Positions 1 to 6,928 of a stretch of DNA of 6,928 bases are shown here, in pieces. Made by a program: the position numbers and the translations under genes. This stretch comes from Allobrachymonas sp. Its GTDB lineage: Bacteria > Pseudomonadota > Gammaproteobacteria > Burkholderiales > Burkholderiaceae_C. The stretch is taken from positions 1-6,928 of the forward strand of contig JAGPIR010000066.1 in assembly GCA_018054915.1 (NCBI GenBank). Reading direction: 5' to 3'. Below the pieces are notes generated by a model. That model was not told the DNA's origin. It did not search any database and saw only the letters and a program-made list of their open reading frames with translations. Position 1 is the stretch's first letter, and every line of letters starts with the position of its first letter.

Positions 1-703
1 CCTGCGCCATCAGATCAAGAGCATCCTGGGGACGGCCTCCAGCCGCAGCCAACAGGACGGTTGCATCGGTCTGATCCATTCCCTGGGCCTGCAACCAGGA
101 CAAAGCCTCCTGATGGGGGGGCCAGTGGAGGGTATGGGACATGCAGCGGCTTCGGACGGTTGGCAGCAATAGGTGCGCCGCTTCGCTAACTAGCACAAAG
201 CGGGTGTCACCTGCGGGTTCTTCGAGGGTCTTGAGCAAAGCGTTGGCCGTGATGGCGTTCATGCGTTCGGCCGGATACACCAGTACGGCCTTGCCACAGT
301 TTCTGCTGCTGGTCCGTTGTGCGAATTCGATGGTTGCACGCATAGCCTCGATGCGGATTTCCCTGCTGGGTTTGCGCTTCTTGTCGTCGATTTCCTTCTG
401 CAACCGTTCATCAATCGACCAGCCCTGCTCCAGCATGTGCACTTCCGGCATGAGCACATGCAAATCGGCATGAGTATGTGAACCAACGCCATGACAGCCC
501 GGACACTTGCCGCAGGCCAATCCGTCTGTCTGTGGTTGTTCGCACGGCCAGGCTTGTACCAGCGCCAAACCGAGCGCCCGCTGGCCCAGTCCCGATGGCC
601 CCTGCAACAACCAGGCATGCCCACGTTGCTGCAGCAGCGCAATGGCCTGGCGCTTGATCCATGGAGGCAATCCTGCAGCCAGCTGCAACGAAGATGCATT
701 CAC
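1..703 (-). CDS. holB: DNA polymerase III subunit delta' (HolB), 3' end beyond the window
   Basis: HolB is the delta' subunit of the clamp-loader complex, which opens the beta clamp and places it on primed DNA. The open frame gives 234 residues with no stop before position 1, so the C-terminal part is outside the window. Visible features: an AAA+ P-loop remnant GPSGLGQR at residues 35-42, in which the usual catalytic Lys is Gln, as expected because delta' does not hydrolyse ATP; four zinc-binding cysteines C54, C64, C67 and C70, with spacing close to that of E. coli delta'; the stretch KPSREIRIE; then YPAERMN, ALLKTLEEP and the family SRC motif (PTVRSRC). The start is GTG at 703-701. It overlaps the tmk stop as GTGA and is preceded by AGGGG at 714-710, six bases away. 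The ATG at 699 is in another frame. Last gene seen of the mltG-tmk-holB operon; translation is probably coupled to tmk. Identification is secure from motifs and context. Confidence 0.95.
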   Translation of the reverse strand, partial: MNASSLQLAAGLPPWIKRQAIALLQQRGHAWLLQGPSGLGQRALGLALVQAWPCEQPQTDGLACGKCPGCHGVGSHTHADLHVLMPEVHMLEQGWSIDERLQKEIDDKKRKPSREIRIEAMRATIEFAQRTSSRNCGKAVLVYPAERMNAITANALLKTLEEPAGDTRFVLVSEAAHLLLPTVRSRCMSHTLHWPPHQEALSWLQAQGMDQTDATVLLAAAGGRPQDALDLMAQ

Positions 704-1368
704 AGCCAGCCCCTGGAACGAATGGCCGTGATGACCTGCTGTCGTACATTTTCAACCGGTTGCGCTGCGTCGATCCGCACAAACCGGTATGGATTTTCGG
801 CTGCGCGCCTGGCATAACCACCATTGACCTGTTCAAAAAATTCGGCTGATTGCGCTTCGAATTTGTCCGGTGCACGCACGCCTGACAAGCGTGCGGCTGC
901 GGTGGCAGCAGGCACATCAAACCAAAGGGTCAAATCCGGCTGCAGCAAGCCATATGCATGGGCCTGGCTGCCGTTTTGCCACGTCAGGACCATTTTTTCC
1001 AGTGTCTGCAAGGTTTCCCAGTCAAAACCGCGGCCGCCCCCCTGATACGCGAAGGTGGCATCGGCAAAACGGTCGCACAGAACCACGTCGCCGCGTGCGA
1101 GGGCCGGTGCAATCACCTGGCGCACATGGTCGCGGCGCGCCGCAAACACTAAAAGGGCCTCGGTCAGAGCATCCATGGGTTCATGCAACACCAGCTGGCG
1201 CAAGGATTCTGCCAAGGGGGTTCCTCCGGGCTCACGGCTGCACCGAACCGTTCTGCCGCTCTCGGCAAATGCCTGCGCCAATGGAGCGATGTGAGTGCTT
1301 TTGCCCGCGCCATCAATGCCTTCCAGACTAATGAAAAGCCCCCGTTTGGAGGTTTCGTTTGTGCTCAT
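700..1368 (-). CDS. tmk: Thymidylate kinase (dTMP kinase)
   Basis: Cytosolic enzyme that phosphorylates dTMP to dTDP with ATP, an essential step common to the de novo and salvage routes to dTTP. The protein has 222 residues, slightly longer than the roughly 210 typical of bacterial enzymes because of a short N-terminal extension. The P-loop GIDGAGKST lies at residues 17-25, the substrate-binding REPGGTPLAE at 45-54, and the DRF motif at 99-101 followed by the conserved ATFAYQGGGRG (104-114). The beta strand LWFDVP is at 148-153, and the LID segment with R165, D168 and the FF pair (177-178) comes next. The P-loop has no Arg while the LID does, as in the E. coli-type enzymes. The start ATG at 1368 overlaps the mltG stop as ATGA; only a weak AAGG precedes it, so translation is probably coupled to mltG. 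The stop overlaps the holB GTG. No damage seen. Confidence 0.97.
   Translation of the reverse strand: MSTNETSKRGLFISLEGIDGAGKSTHIAPLAQAFAESGRTVRCSREPGGTPLAESLRQLVLHEPMDALTEALLVFAARRDHVRQVIAPALARGDVVLCDRFADATFAYQGGGRGFDWETLQTLEKMVLTWQNGSQAHAYGLLQPDLTLWFDVPAATAAARLSGVRAPDKFEAQSAEFFEQVNGGYARRAAENPYRFVRIDAAQPVENVRQQVITAIRSRGWL
710..714 (-). promoter_or_regulatory. Ribosome binding site of holB inside tmk
   Basis: AGGGG within the last codons of tmk lies six bases before the GTG at 703-701. It supports this non-ATG start, which shares four bases with the tmk stop. Confidence 0.6.
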
Positions 1369-2372
1369 GGCCTTTTGAGGATAAATCGTTGTACGGCACG
1401 GTTATGCGCCTCTAGTGTTTCGCTGAACTCGCTGGCACCAGTGCCATCGTTGCGTGCCACGAAATAAAGCGCCTTGCTGTCTCCCGGACTGGCTGCTGCC
1501 GCCAGTGCTGCTTCGCTGGGCATGGCAATTGGCGTGGGAGGCAGACCCTGGCGAGTATAGGTATTGAATGGCGTATCGCGCATCAGGTCGGCCCGGCTCA
1601 ATGAGCCATCGTATGCTTTGCCCAGTCCATAAATTACGGTCGGATCGGTCTGCAACCGCATGTTGATACGCAGCCGGTTGATCATTACCGCAGAAACTAT
1701 CGGACGGTCAGACTCATATCCGGTTTCTTTTTCAATGATGCTGGCGAGTTTGAGCAAATCGTAAGGTGTTTGCAATGGCAGCCCGTCGGCGCGTCCGCTC
1801 CAGGCGGACTCCAGTTTGCGTTGCATGGTTTGGTGCGCCAACCGCAAAATATCCAGGTCCGACGTATTTTTGGCGTATTTATAGGTATCAGGAAAAAACA
1901 TGCCTTCGGCTGAATCCAACGCATCCCCGCCAATGGCTTTCAATAGAGCAGCATCGCTTAAGCCGGCGCTTTCGTTCTTCATGCCATCGGCTGCAAGCAA
2001 CGCCGTGCGCAATTGCCGCATGTTCCAGCCTTCACCGATACGGAATTTTTTCAAACCGAACTCACCACGCACCAATTTGCGCAGCAGGGTACGCGGCGTG
2101 TCGTCCTTGCGTAATTCATAACTACCCACCTTGAAACGGCCGGATTGACCAGTCCAGGAAAGCCATGCTCCCAGCAAGGTAGTGGGCATTCCGACCCCGG
2201 ATCGAATAATGCTTTTGGTAACGGCCTCTGCGTCATCGCCCGGTTCGACAGAAAACTCAGCCGTATTCTGCTTGAGTCCCAATGGTTGCCCAGACCACCA
2301 GAAAACGGCGACTCCTGCGAGCACCACAATAGCCAAAAGGGCAATGACAAGGTTTTTCCAGATCGTACGCAC
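1365..2372 (-). CDS. mltG: Endolytic murein transglycosylase MltG (YceG family)
   Basis: Inner-membrane lytic transglycosylase that cuts nascent glycan strands near the membrane and is thought to terminate peptidoglycan polymerisation. Counting from GTG at 2372 gives 335 residues, normal for the family. One hydrophobic segment at about residues 6-26 is an N-terminal anchor, leaving the rest periplasmic. A LysM-like region follows (about 38-105), then the catalytic YceG domain: EGMFFPDTY (156-164), ASIIEKET (210-217) with the probable catalytic Glu214 (equivalent to E218 of E. coli), INRLR, MRLQTDPTVIYG (238-249), the DTPFNTY stretch, and the C-terminal LYFVARNDGTG and F-S-T-EHN-like element. 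The start is not ATG. A TTG at 2375 is also in frame, but GGGG at 2383-2380 sits seven bases from the GTG, and a TAA lies in frame just upstream. First gene of the operon with tmk and holB. Confidence 0.95.
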   Translation of the reverse strand: MRTIWKNLVIALLAIVVLAGVAVFWWSGQPLGLKQNTAEFSVEPGDDAEAVTKSIIRSGVGMPTTLLGAWLSWTGQSGRFKVGSYELRKDDTPRTLLRKLVRGEFGLKKFRIGEGWNMRQLRTALLAADGMKNESAGLSDAALLKAIGGDALDSAEGMFFPDTYKYAKNTSDLDILRLAHQTMQRKLESAWSGRADGLPLQTPYDLLKLASIIEKETGYESDRPIVSAVMINRLRINMRLQTDPTVIYGLGKAYDGSLSRADLMRDTPFNTYTRQGLPPTPIAMPSEAALAAAASPGDSKALYFVARNDGTGASEFSETLEAHNRAVQRFILKRP

Positions 2373-2379
2373 CAAAAAG

Positions 2380-2383
2380 CCCC
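2380..2383 (-). promoter_or_regulatory. Ribosome binding site deciding the mltG start
   Basis: GGGG on the minus strand lies seven bases before GTG (2372-2370) and four bases before TTG (2375-2373). The first spacing is the usual one, so GTG is the better start. An in-frame TAA (2389-2387) rules out longer N termini, apart from a rare ATT. Confidence 0.5.
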
Positions 2384-2423
2384 GAATTTAAATTATGTCA
2401 AGCAAGGTCAAAACATCGACAGG

Positions 2424-2454
2424 TTGCTACCGCTCACAGAACAGGAATCATAAT
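2424..2454 (+). promoter_or_regulatory. Possible sigma-70 promoter for ygfZ
   Basis: In the divergent mltG/ygfZ spacer, TTGCTA (2424-2429, 4 of 6 to TTGACA) is followed after 19 bases by CATAAT (2449-2454, 5 of 6 to TATAAT). The spacer is longer than the preferred 17, so this is only a candidate. It would leave a leader of about 35 bases before the ATG at 2496. I found no equally good promoter for mltG on the opposite strand. Confidence 0.3.
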
Positions 2455-2495
2455 TCAGCGTCGAGCTTATCCATTGTTATTTTTCTGTCGATGCC

Positions 2496-3566
2496 ATGAA
2501 TGTACCCTCCTCTCCTCGTCCAGATTCGTCGCTATTTCACGCAGGCAATGGCGTGGTCTGCCTGGTGGGTGAACATGCCGACCAGTTCAGCAACTGGGCA
2601 ATGGTGCGCATCCATGGAGCAGACGCCACCACATTCCTGCACAACCAGTTGACCCAGGACGTAGCCCTGTTACCGGTTCATGGTGCCCGGCTGGCAGCCT
2701 GGTGCAATGCCAAGGGCCGCATGCTGGCCAGTTTTGTGCTGGTTTGCGAAAGCAAGGAGAAGGCCGGTGCGGCCTATTGGTTGCTGTGCAGGAGAGACCT
2801 TTTGGGGCAATTTGTGCAGAAACTCAAAATGTTTGTGCTGCGCAGCAAGGTGGTGATTGAAGATGCGACGACAACCATGGAAGCCTACGGCTTGCTGGGG
2901 GATGCCGCGGTAAACGCCTGGCAGGCGCAAGGGGGCGGCATGCCTCCTGCCCCCTGGCAGTGCCAGGCCGTGCGGGAAAACGGCCTTGTGCGCTATCTGG
3001 TCAGCTTGTACCCGGCTGCAGCGGCACCCGGACAATCTGCCGTGCCGCGCACACTGTGTCTGCAAACTCCTGCCCTTCCCGTTCCGGATGGTCCGTCACT
3101 CGACATGTACCAGTGGGAATGGTCGGAAACGGCCAGCGGCGTGGCGACCATTGAAAACGCCTGCAGCGGGGTTTTTGTGCCACAGATGGTCAACTTCGAA
3201 AGCGTGGGAGGAGTGAATTTTCGCAAGGGCTGCTATCCCGGACAGGAAGTGGTGGCCCGCAGCCAGTTTCGCGGGGCTATCAAGCGGCGCGGGTACATCG
3301 CCCTGGCCCATGATGTTGCCGAAAAACTCGCTATCGCTGCCGGGGATGACATCTGGTTCCGGCCAGCATCCACTGCTGCGGAACCTGCGGTTTGCGGCAC
3401 TGTCGTGCAATCTGCCGTCCAGGGCGTGGATTGCGTGGTATTCGCTTCCTTGCAAAATCAGGCCGCTGACGCCGTTCAGGCAGGCGATGGCAGCCTGCAC
3501 GCAGGAAGCATGACTGGAGCCGAGCTTAAACTGCGCTCCCTGCCCTACTCCTTGATTGCCGTTTAA
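2496..3566 (+). CDS. ygfZ: Folate-binding protein YgfZ (iron-sulfur cluster maintenance)
   Basis: Relative of the glycine-cleavage T protein (GcvT/aminomethyltransferase fold). It binds tetrahydrofolate and supports assembly or repair of certain iron-sulfur enzymes, such as the radical-SAM enzyme MiaB in E. coli. The protein has 356 residues. The N-terminal GcvT-like part includes RIHGADATTFLHNQLTQDV (38-56) and AAWCNAKGRMLASF (67-80). The family signature KGCYPGQE is at 244-251 with its invariant Cys246, followed by VARSQFRG (253-260). The C-terminal part is the small barrel domain. The first 15 or so residues are poorly conserved in character, and no good Shine-Dalgarno precedes ATG 2496, so the start is less certain than the gene. 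It is transcribed divergently from mltG and convergently with greA; a place beside mltG-tmk-holB is, as I recall, common in Burkholderiales. Confidence 0.93.
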   Translation: MNVPSSPRPDSSLFHAGNGVVCLVGEHADQFSNWAMVRIHGADATTFLHNQLTQDVALLPVHGARLAAWCNAKGRMLASFVLVCESKEKAGAAYWLLCRRDLLGQFVQKLKMFVLRSKVVIEDATTTMEAYGLLGDAAVNAWQAQGGGMPPAPWQCQAVRENGLVRYLVSLYPAAAAPGQSAVPRTLCLQTPALPVPDGPSLDMYQWEWSETASGVATIENACSGVFVPQMVNFESVGGVNFRKGCYPGQEVVARSQFRGAIKRRGYIALAHDVAEKLAIAAGDDIWFRPASTAAEPAVCGTVVQSAVQGVDCVVFASLQNQAADAVQAGDGSLHAGSMTGAELKLRSLPYSLIAV

Positions 3567-3606
3567 TGCCCGGTTGATTCTGGCAAGGGGTCCGGTCCTG
3601 CGCGGA

Positions 3607-4083
3607 TCAAATGTAGCGAACGTCTACGATTTCGTAGCTGCGCGTTCCGGCGGGCGCTTCCACCACTGCGGTATCCCCGGCGTGCTTGCCGATCAATGCG
3701 CGGGCAATCGGGCTGCCAACGTTGATCAGGCCCAGCTTCAGGTCGGCCTCGTCTTCGCCTACGATCTGGTAGCTCAGTTTTTCGCCAGAATCCTCATCTT
3801 CGAGGTCAACCGTCGCGCCAAAGACCACGCGGCCATCGGCATGGAGCTGACCAGGATCAATGATGCGTGCGCTGGAGAGTTTGCCTTCGATTTCCTTGAT
3901 GCGTCCCTCGATAAAGCCCTGCCGGTCCTTGGCAGCATCGTATTCGGCGTTTTCACTTAGGTCGCCGTGCGAGCGGGCTTCGGCAATCGCGGCGATGACC
4001 GCTGGACGGTCCTGCGTCTTGAGACGCTGCAATTCGGCCTTGAGTTTTTCTGCACCCTTGAGGGTAAGTGGAATGGTTGTCAT
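3607..4083 (-). CDS. greA: Transcription elongation factor GreA
   Basis: GreA enters the secondary channel of RNA polymerase and stimulates cleavage of the RNA 3' end in backtracked complexes, restarting elongation. Its 158 residues equal the E. coli length. The N-terminal antiparallel coiled coil carries the conserved tip GDLSENAEYDAAKDRQ (40-55), with acidic residues D41 and E44 that hold the catalytic magnesium. The helix GFIEGRIKEIEGKLSSARII (56-75) follows, then the C-terminal FKBP-like domain with VVFGATVDLEDED, YQIVGEDEAD, and GSPIARALIGKHAGDTAVVEAPAG. GreB can be excluded by length and sequence. The ATG at 4083 has only a purine-rich AGAAGA-type ribosome site just upstream. It lies downstream of carB in the same direction, but a terminator stands between them, so greA probably has its own promoter. 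Confidence 0.97.
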   Translation of the reverse strand: MTTIPLTLKGAEKLKAELQRLKTQDRPAVIAAIAEARSHGDLSENAEYDAAKDRQGFIEGRIKEIEGKLSSARIIDPGQLHADGRVVFGATVDLEDEDSGEKLSYQIVGEDEADLKLGLINVGSPIARALIGKHAGDTAVVEAPAGTRSYEIVDVRYI

Positions 4084-4113
4084 GACATCTTCTGGACGCC
4101 CCGCGCCGCAATG

Positions 4114-4135
4114 GATATATATGTACAGACGTACA
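4114..4135 (-). promoter_or_regulatory. AT-rich stretch with short inverted repeat upstream of greA
   Basis: Between the carB terminator and greA lies an alternating TA run (4115-4122) that could serve as a -10 element. It abuts the inverted repeat TGTAC-N4-GTACA (4122-4135). No convincing -35 sits at the right distance. Either may be chance; a greA promoter is expected here only because a terminator precedes it. Confidence 0.2.
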
Positions 4136-4168
4136 AAAAAGCGAAACCGCCGGGGCTGATTCCGGCGG
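4135..4168 (-). terminator. Intrinsic terminator after carB
   Basis: Read on the minus strand, CCGCCGG (4168-4162) and CCGGCGG (4153-4147) form a perfect 7-base-pair GC stem around an 8-base loop. Then come TTTCGC and six T residues ending at 4135. The hairpin begins 33 bases after the carB stop and ends about 50 bases before the greA start. Stem and T tract fit a rho-independent terminator of the car operon. The interruption of the T run by CGC could allow some read-through. Confidence 0.8.
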
Positions 4169-4201
4169 CAACTGGTGGATTATGCCTGCAAACCAGCCGG
4201 T

Positions 4202-6928
4202 TTAATCTGCCAGCGCTGCATGCATTTCCTGTACGGAAATAACACCCAGCGTATCGATGTAGCGCATGCCTTCTACCACGGCCTCTGCTCCTGCGATGGT
4301 GGTGAAGGTAGTGACGCGCGCAGCCAGCGCACTGATGCGGATGGCCCGGCTGTCGGCAATGGCGTTGCGGCGCTCCTCTACCGTGTTGATCACCATTGTG
4401 ATTTCGTCGTTTTTGAGCATGTCCACGATGTGTGGACGGCCTTCGACCACCTTGTTGACAACGGCGCAGTCAATGCCGGCCTCGGCAATGGCCTTGGCCG
4501 TGCCCCGTGTAGCCACCAGGTCAAACCCCATTTCCCTGAGCTGCCGGGCAATTTTGATGGCCGTGGGCTTGTCGCTGTTTTTGACCGTCAGGAACACCTT
4601 TCCAGACACCGGCAATTTTTCGCCGGCAGCCACTTGAGCCTTGAGAAAGGCCTCGCCGAATGTCTTGCCCACACCCATGACTTCGCCGGTGGATTTCATT
4701 TCAGGACCGAGGATGGTGTCCACGCCCGGAAACTTGACGAATGGGAACACGGCTTCTTTCACACTGAAATATGGCGGCGTGATTTCAGCCCCGATACCTT
4801 GCTGGTCCAGCGTCTGTCCAGCCATGCAGCGCGCGGCCACCTTGGCCAGCTGCACACCGCTTGCCTTGCTGACAAACGGCACAGTACGGCTGGCACGCGG
4901 GTTGACCTCGAGCACGTAGATCACGTCCTTTTTGCTGCCATCTGGCTGTGACTGCTCCTGGATGGCGAACTGTACGTTCATCAATCCCACCACGTTGAGC
5001 GCCTGCGCCATGGCTCGGGTCTGGCGCTTGATCTCCTCAACCGTGGCTGCCGACAGGTAATACGGAGGCAACGAACAGGCCGAGTCACCGCTGTGGACGC
5101 CTGCCTGTTCGATGTGTTCCATCACCCCGCCGATAAAGGTGCGGCCTTGTGCATCGCGCACACAATCCACGTCACATTCGATGGCATCGCTCAGGAAGCG
5201 ATCCAGAAGCACCGGCGAATCATTGCTGACCTTGACGGCTTCGCGCATGTAGCGCTCCAAATCGCGCTGTTCATGCACGATCTCCATGGCGCGGCCACCC
5301 AGCACGTAGCTGGGGCGCACCACCAGGGGGTACCCCAGTTCGGCGGCCCTCTCGAGCGCTTCAGCCTCGGTACGGGCTGTGGCGTTTGGCGGCTGCAGCA
5401 GCTTGAGCGCATGCAGCAGCTTCTGGAAACGTTCACGGTCTTCGGCGGCGTCGATCATGTCGGGGGTGGTGCCGATGATGGGCACACCGGCAGCCTCCAG
5501 TCCCAGCGCCAGCTTGAGCGGCGTTTGCCCGCCATACTGCACGATCACGCCCGTAGGCTTTTCCTTGTCGACGATTTCAAGAACATCCTCAAGCGTCAAT
5601 GGCTCGAAATACAAGCGATCCGAAGTGTCGAAATCAGTCGATACGGTTTCCGGATTGCAGTTGACCATGATGGTTTCATAACCGTCTTCGCGCATGGCCA
5701 GAGCCGCATGCACACAGCAATAGTCAAATTCGATGCCCTGCCCGATGCGGTTGGGGCCACCGCCCAGCACCATGATCTTTTTATTGCCTGTCGGCTCTGC
5801 CTCGCACTCCTCTTCGTAAGTGGAGTACATATAGGCGGTGCCTGTAGCAAATTCGGCAGCACATGTATCCACGCGTTTGTACACCGGACGCACATTCAGG
5901 TTGTAGCGGCGTGCGCGCACGGCCTTTTCGCCACACTGCAGCAGTTTTCCCAGGCGGCGATCGGAAAACCCTTTTTTCTTGAGTTCGCGCAAGGTCTCCG
6001 CGTCAATCGCGTCGAGTGCGGCACTGCCTTTATCTTCCACGAGCCGGTCGATTGCCAGTTCGATCCTGACGATTTCCTCGATTTGCACCAAAAACCACTT
6101 GTCGATTTTGGTCAGATCATGCACTTCATCAACTGTCCAGCCAGCCGCGAAGGCATCGCCCACATACCAGATGCGCTCCGGACCTGGTTCACCCAATTCC
6201 TTTTCGAGTAGTTCACGATCCTTGGTCTTTTCGTTCATGCCATCCACGCCGACTTCCAATCCGCGCAAGGCTTTCTGGAACGATTCCTGGAAGGTTCGGC
6301 CAATGGCCATAACCTCGCCCACACTTTTCATTTGGGTAGTCAAGCGGCTGTCGGCTGCGGGGAATTTTTCGAACGCAAACCGTGGAATTTTGGTAACAAC
6401 GTAGTCAATGCTTGGTTCGAAGCTGGCCGGCGTGGCCCCGCCGGTGATGTCATTCCTGAGTTCGTCCAGCGTATAACCCACGGCCAGCTTGGCCGCGATC
6501 TTGGCAATCGGAAAACCCGTGGCCTTGGACGCCAGCGCCGAGGAGCGTGACACGCGCGGGTTCATTTCGATCACGATCATGCGCCCATCTTCAGGATTGA
6601 CCGAGAACTGCACGTTTGATCCACCGGTATCCACGCCGATTTCACGCAGCACCGCAATGCTGGCGTTGCGCATGATCTGGTATTCCTTGTCGGTCAGCGT
6701 CTGCGCCGGGGCCACGGTGATGCTGTCGCCCGTGTGCACGCCCATGGGATCGAGGTTCTCGATCGAGCAGACGATGATGCAGTTGTCCGCCTTGTCGCGC
6801 ACCACCTCCATTTCGTATTCTTTCCAGCCCAGCAGCGATTCCTCGATCAGCAATTCGTTGGTGGGGGATGCTTCCAGTCCGCGCTTGCAGATGGTTTCGA
6901 ATTCTTCGGCGTTGTAGGCGATGCCGCC
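4202..6928 (-). CDS. carB: Carbamoyl-phosphate synthase large subunit (CarB), 5' end beyond the window
   Basis: CarB makes carbamoyl phosphate from bicarbonate, two ATP and ammonia supplied by the CarA glutaminase through an internal tunnel, feeding pyrimidine and arginine synthesis. The frame is open from 6928 and gives 908 residues. It begins at GGIAYNAEEFE, equivalent to about residue 175 of the 1073-residue E. coli protein. In window numbering: the rest of the carboxyphosphate ATP-grasp domain with EMNPRVSR (121-128); the oligomerisation region (about 230-380); the second synthetase half with GGGPNRIGQG (389-398), VRPSYVLGGRAM (537-548) and EVNPRASR (674-681); and the MGS-like allosteric domain (about 777-908) with TRGT (807-810), NKVVEGRPHI (825-834) and the terminal ISVQEMH. 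ATP-binding and ornithine/UMP regions look intact, except for Val850, discussed among the findings. The start and carA should lie to the right. Confidence 0.98.
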   Translation of the reverse strand, partial: GGIAYNAEEFETICKRGLEASPTNELLIEESLLGWKEYEMEVVRDKADNCIIVCSIENLDPMGVHTGDSITVAPAQTLTDKEYQIMRNASIAVLREIGVDTGGSNVQFSVNPEDGRMIVIEMNPRVSRSSALASKATGFPIAKIAAKLAVGYTLDELRNDITGGATPASFEPSIDYVVTKIPRFAFEKFPAADSRLTTQMKSVGEVMAIGRTFQESFQKALRGLEVGVDGMNEKTKDRELLEKELGEPGPERIWYVGDAFAAGWTVDEVHDLTKIDKWFLVQIEEIVRIELAIDRLVEDKGSAALDAIDAETLRELKKKGFSDRRLGKLLQCGEKAVRARRYNLNVRPVYKRVDTCAAEFATGTAYMYSTYEEECEAEPTGNKKIMVLGGGPNRIGQGIEFDYCCVHAALAMREDGYETIMVNCNPETVSTDFDTSDRLYFEPLTLEDVLEIVDKEKPTGVIVQYGGQTPLKLALGLEAAGVPIIGTTPDMIDAAEDRERFQKLLHALKLLQPPNATARTEAEALERAAELGYPLVVRPSYVLGGRAMEIVHEQRDLERYMREAVKVSNDSPVLLDRFLSDAIECDVDCVRDAQGRTFIGGVMEHIEQAGVHSGDSACSLPPYYLSAATVEEIKRQTRAMAQALNVVGLMNVQFAIQEQSQPDGSKKDVIYVLEVNPRASRTVPFVSKASGVQLAKVAARCMAGQTLDQQGIGAEITPPYFSVKEAVFPFVKFPGVDTILGPEMKSTGEVMGVGKTFGEAFLKAQVAAGEKLPVSGKVFLTVKNSDKPTAIKIARQLREMGFDLVATRGTAKAIAEAGIDCAVVNKVVEGRPHIVDMLKNDEITMVINTVEERRNAIADSRAIRISALAARVTTFTTIAGAEAVVEGMRYIDTLGVISVQEMHAALAD

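Noticed and set aside
259..699. A 146-codon minus-strand frame starting at ATG 699
   Set aside because: It overlaps holB in another frame. The holB frame carries the zinc cysteines, the KTLEEP and SRC motifs and a good ribosome site, whereas this frame has none of these.
870..1331. A 153-codon plus-strand frame opposite tmk
   Set aside because: Antisense to the conserved tmk reading frame, with a low-complexity, Arg/Pro-rich product and no domain.
2392..2411. Possible mltG promoter on the minus strand (TTGACC, CATAAT)
   Set aside because: The two elements are only eight bases apart, and CATAAT would leave a leader of about 13 bases. TATGAT at 2452-2447 also lacks a fitting -35. I could not choose any.
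2467..2475. TTATCCATT in the mltG/ygfZ spacer, resembling a DnaA box
   Set aside because: It is a single site with two mismatches to TTATCCACA at the important end, with no cluster and no origin-type genes nearby.
4175..4951. A 258-codon plus-strand open frame across the carB 3' end and terminator
   Set aside because: It runs through the terminator hairpin and antisense to the CarB allosteric domain, and its product resembles no family I know. Treated as a shadow.
5093..6211. A 372-codon open frame on the plus strand, antisense to carB
   Set aside because: It lies wholly inside the well-supported carB frame. It begins at GTG without a ribosome site, and its product has no recognisable domain. 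Long antisense frames are common opposite GC-rich conserved genes.

Overview
The window is an ordinary chromosomal housekeeping segment, almost certainly from a betaproteobacterium and probably from Burkholderiales. I base this on the moderately GC-rich sequence, the gene set and order (carB-greA beside ygfZ and mltG-tmk-holB), and protein motifs that match proteobacterial families closely. The assignment rests on recalled family knowledge, not on a search. I see no mobile element, CRISPR array, tRNA, rRNA or accessory gene.

Layout from left to right. Positions 1-703 (minus) hold the N-terminal 234 codons of holB, the DNA polymerase III delta' clamp-loader subunit; its 3' end lies outside the window. 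Positions 700-1368 (minus) hold tmk, thymidylate kinase. Positions 1365-2372 (minus) hold mltG, the membrane-bound endolytic murein transglycosylase. These three form a tight operon in the order mltG, tmk, holB. Each junction is a 4-base stop/start overlap: ATGA between mltG and tmk, GTGA between tmk and holB. A roughly 120-base divergent spacer follows, then ygfZ (2496-3566, plus), the folate-binding iron-sulfur maintenance protein. ygfZ converges across only 40 bases on greA (3607-4083, minus), the transcript-cleavage elongation factor. A 118-base spacer with a clear intrinsic terminator separates greA from carB (4202-6928, minus), the large subunit of carbamoyl-phosphate synthetase. The N-terminal part of carB, about 175 residues, lies beyond the right edge.

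The genes serve separate core functions. carB makes carbamoyl phosphate for pyrimidines and arginine. tmk makes dTDP on the way to dTTP, and holB helps load the sliding clamp for replication. mltG limits glycan strand length during peptidoglycan synthesis. greA rescues backtracked RNA polymerase, and ygfZ supports iron-sulfur proteins. I found no previously undescribed system. The points worth a second look are small: the chained start/stop overlaps, a non-ATG start for mltG, a terminator plus short inverted repeat isolating greA from carB, and a substitution in the CarB allosteric pocket.
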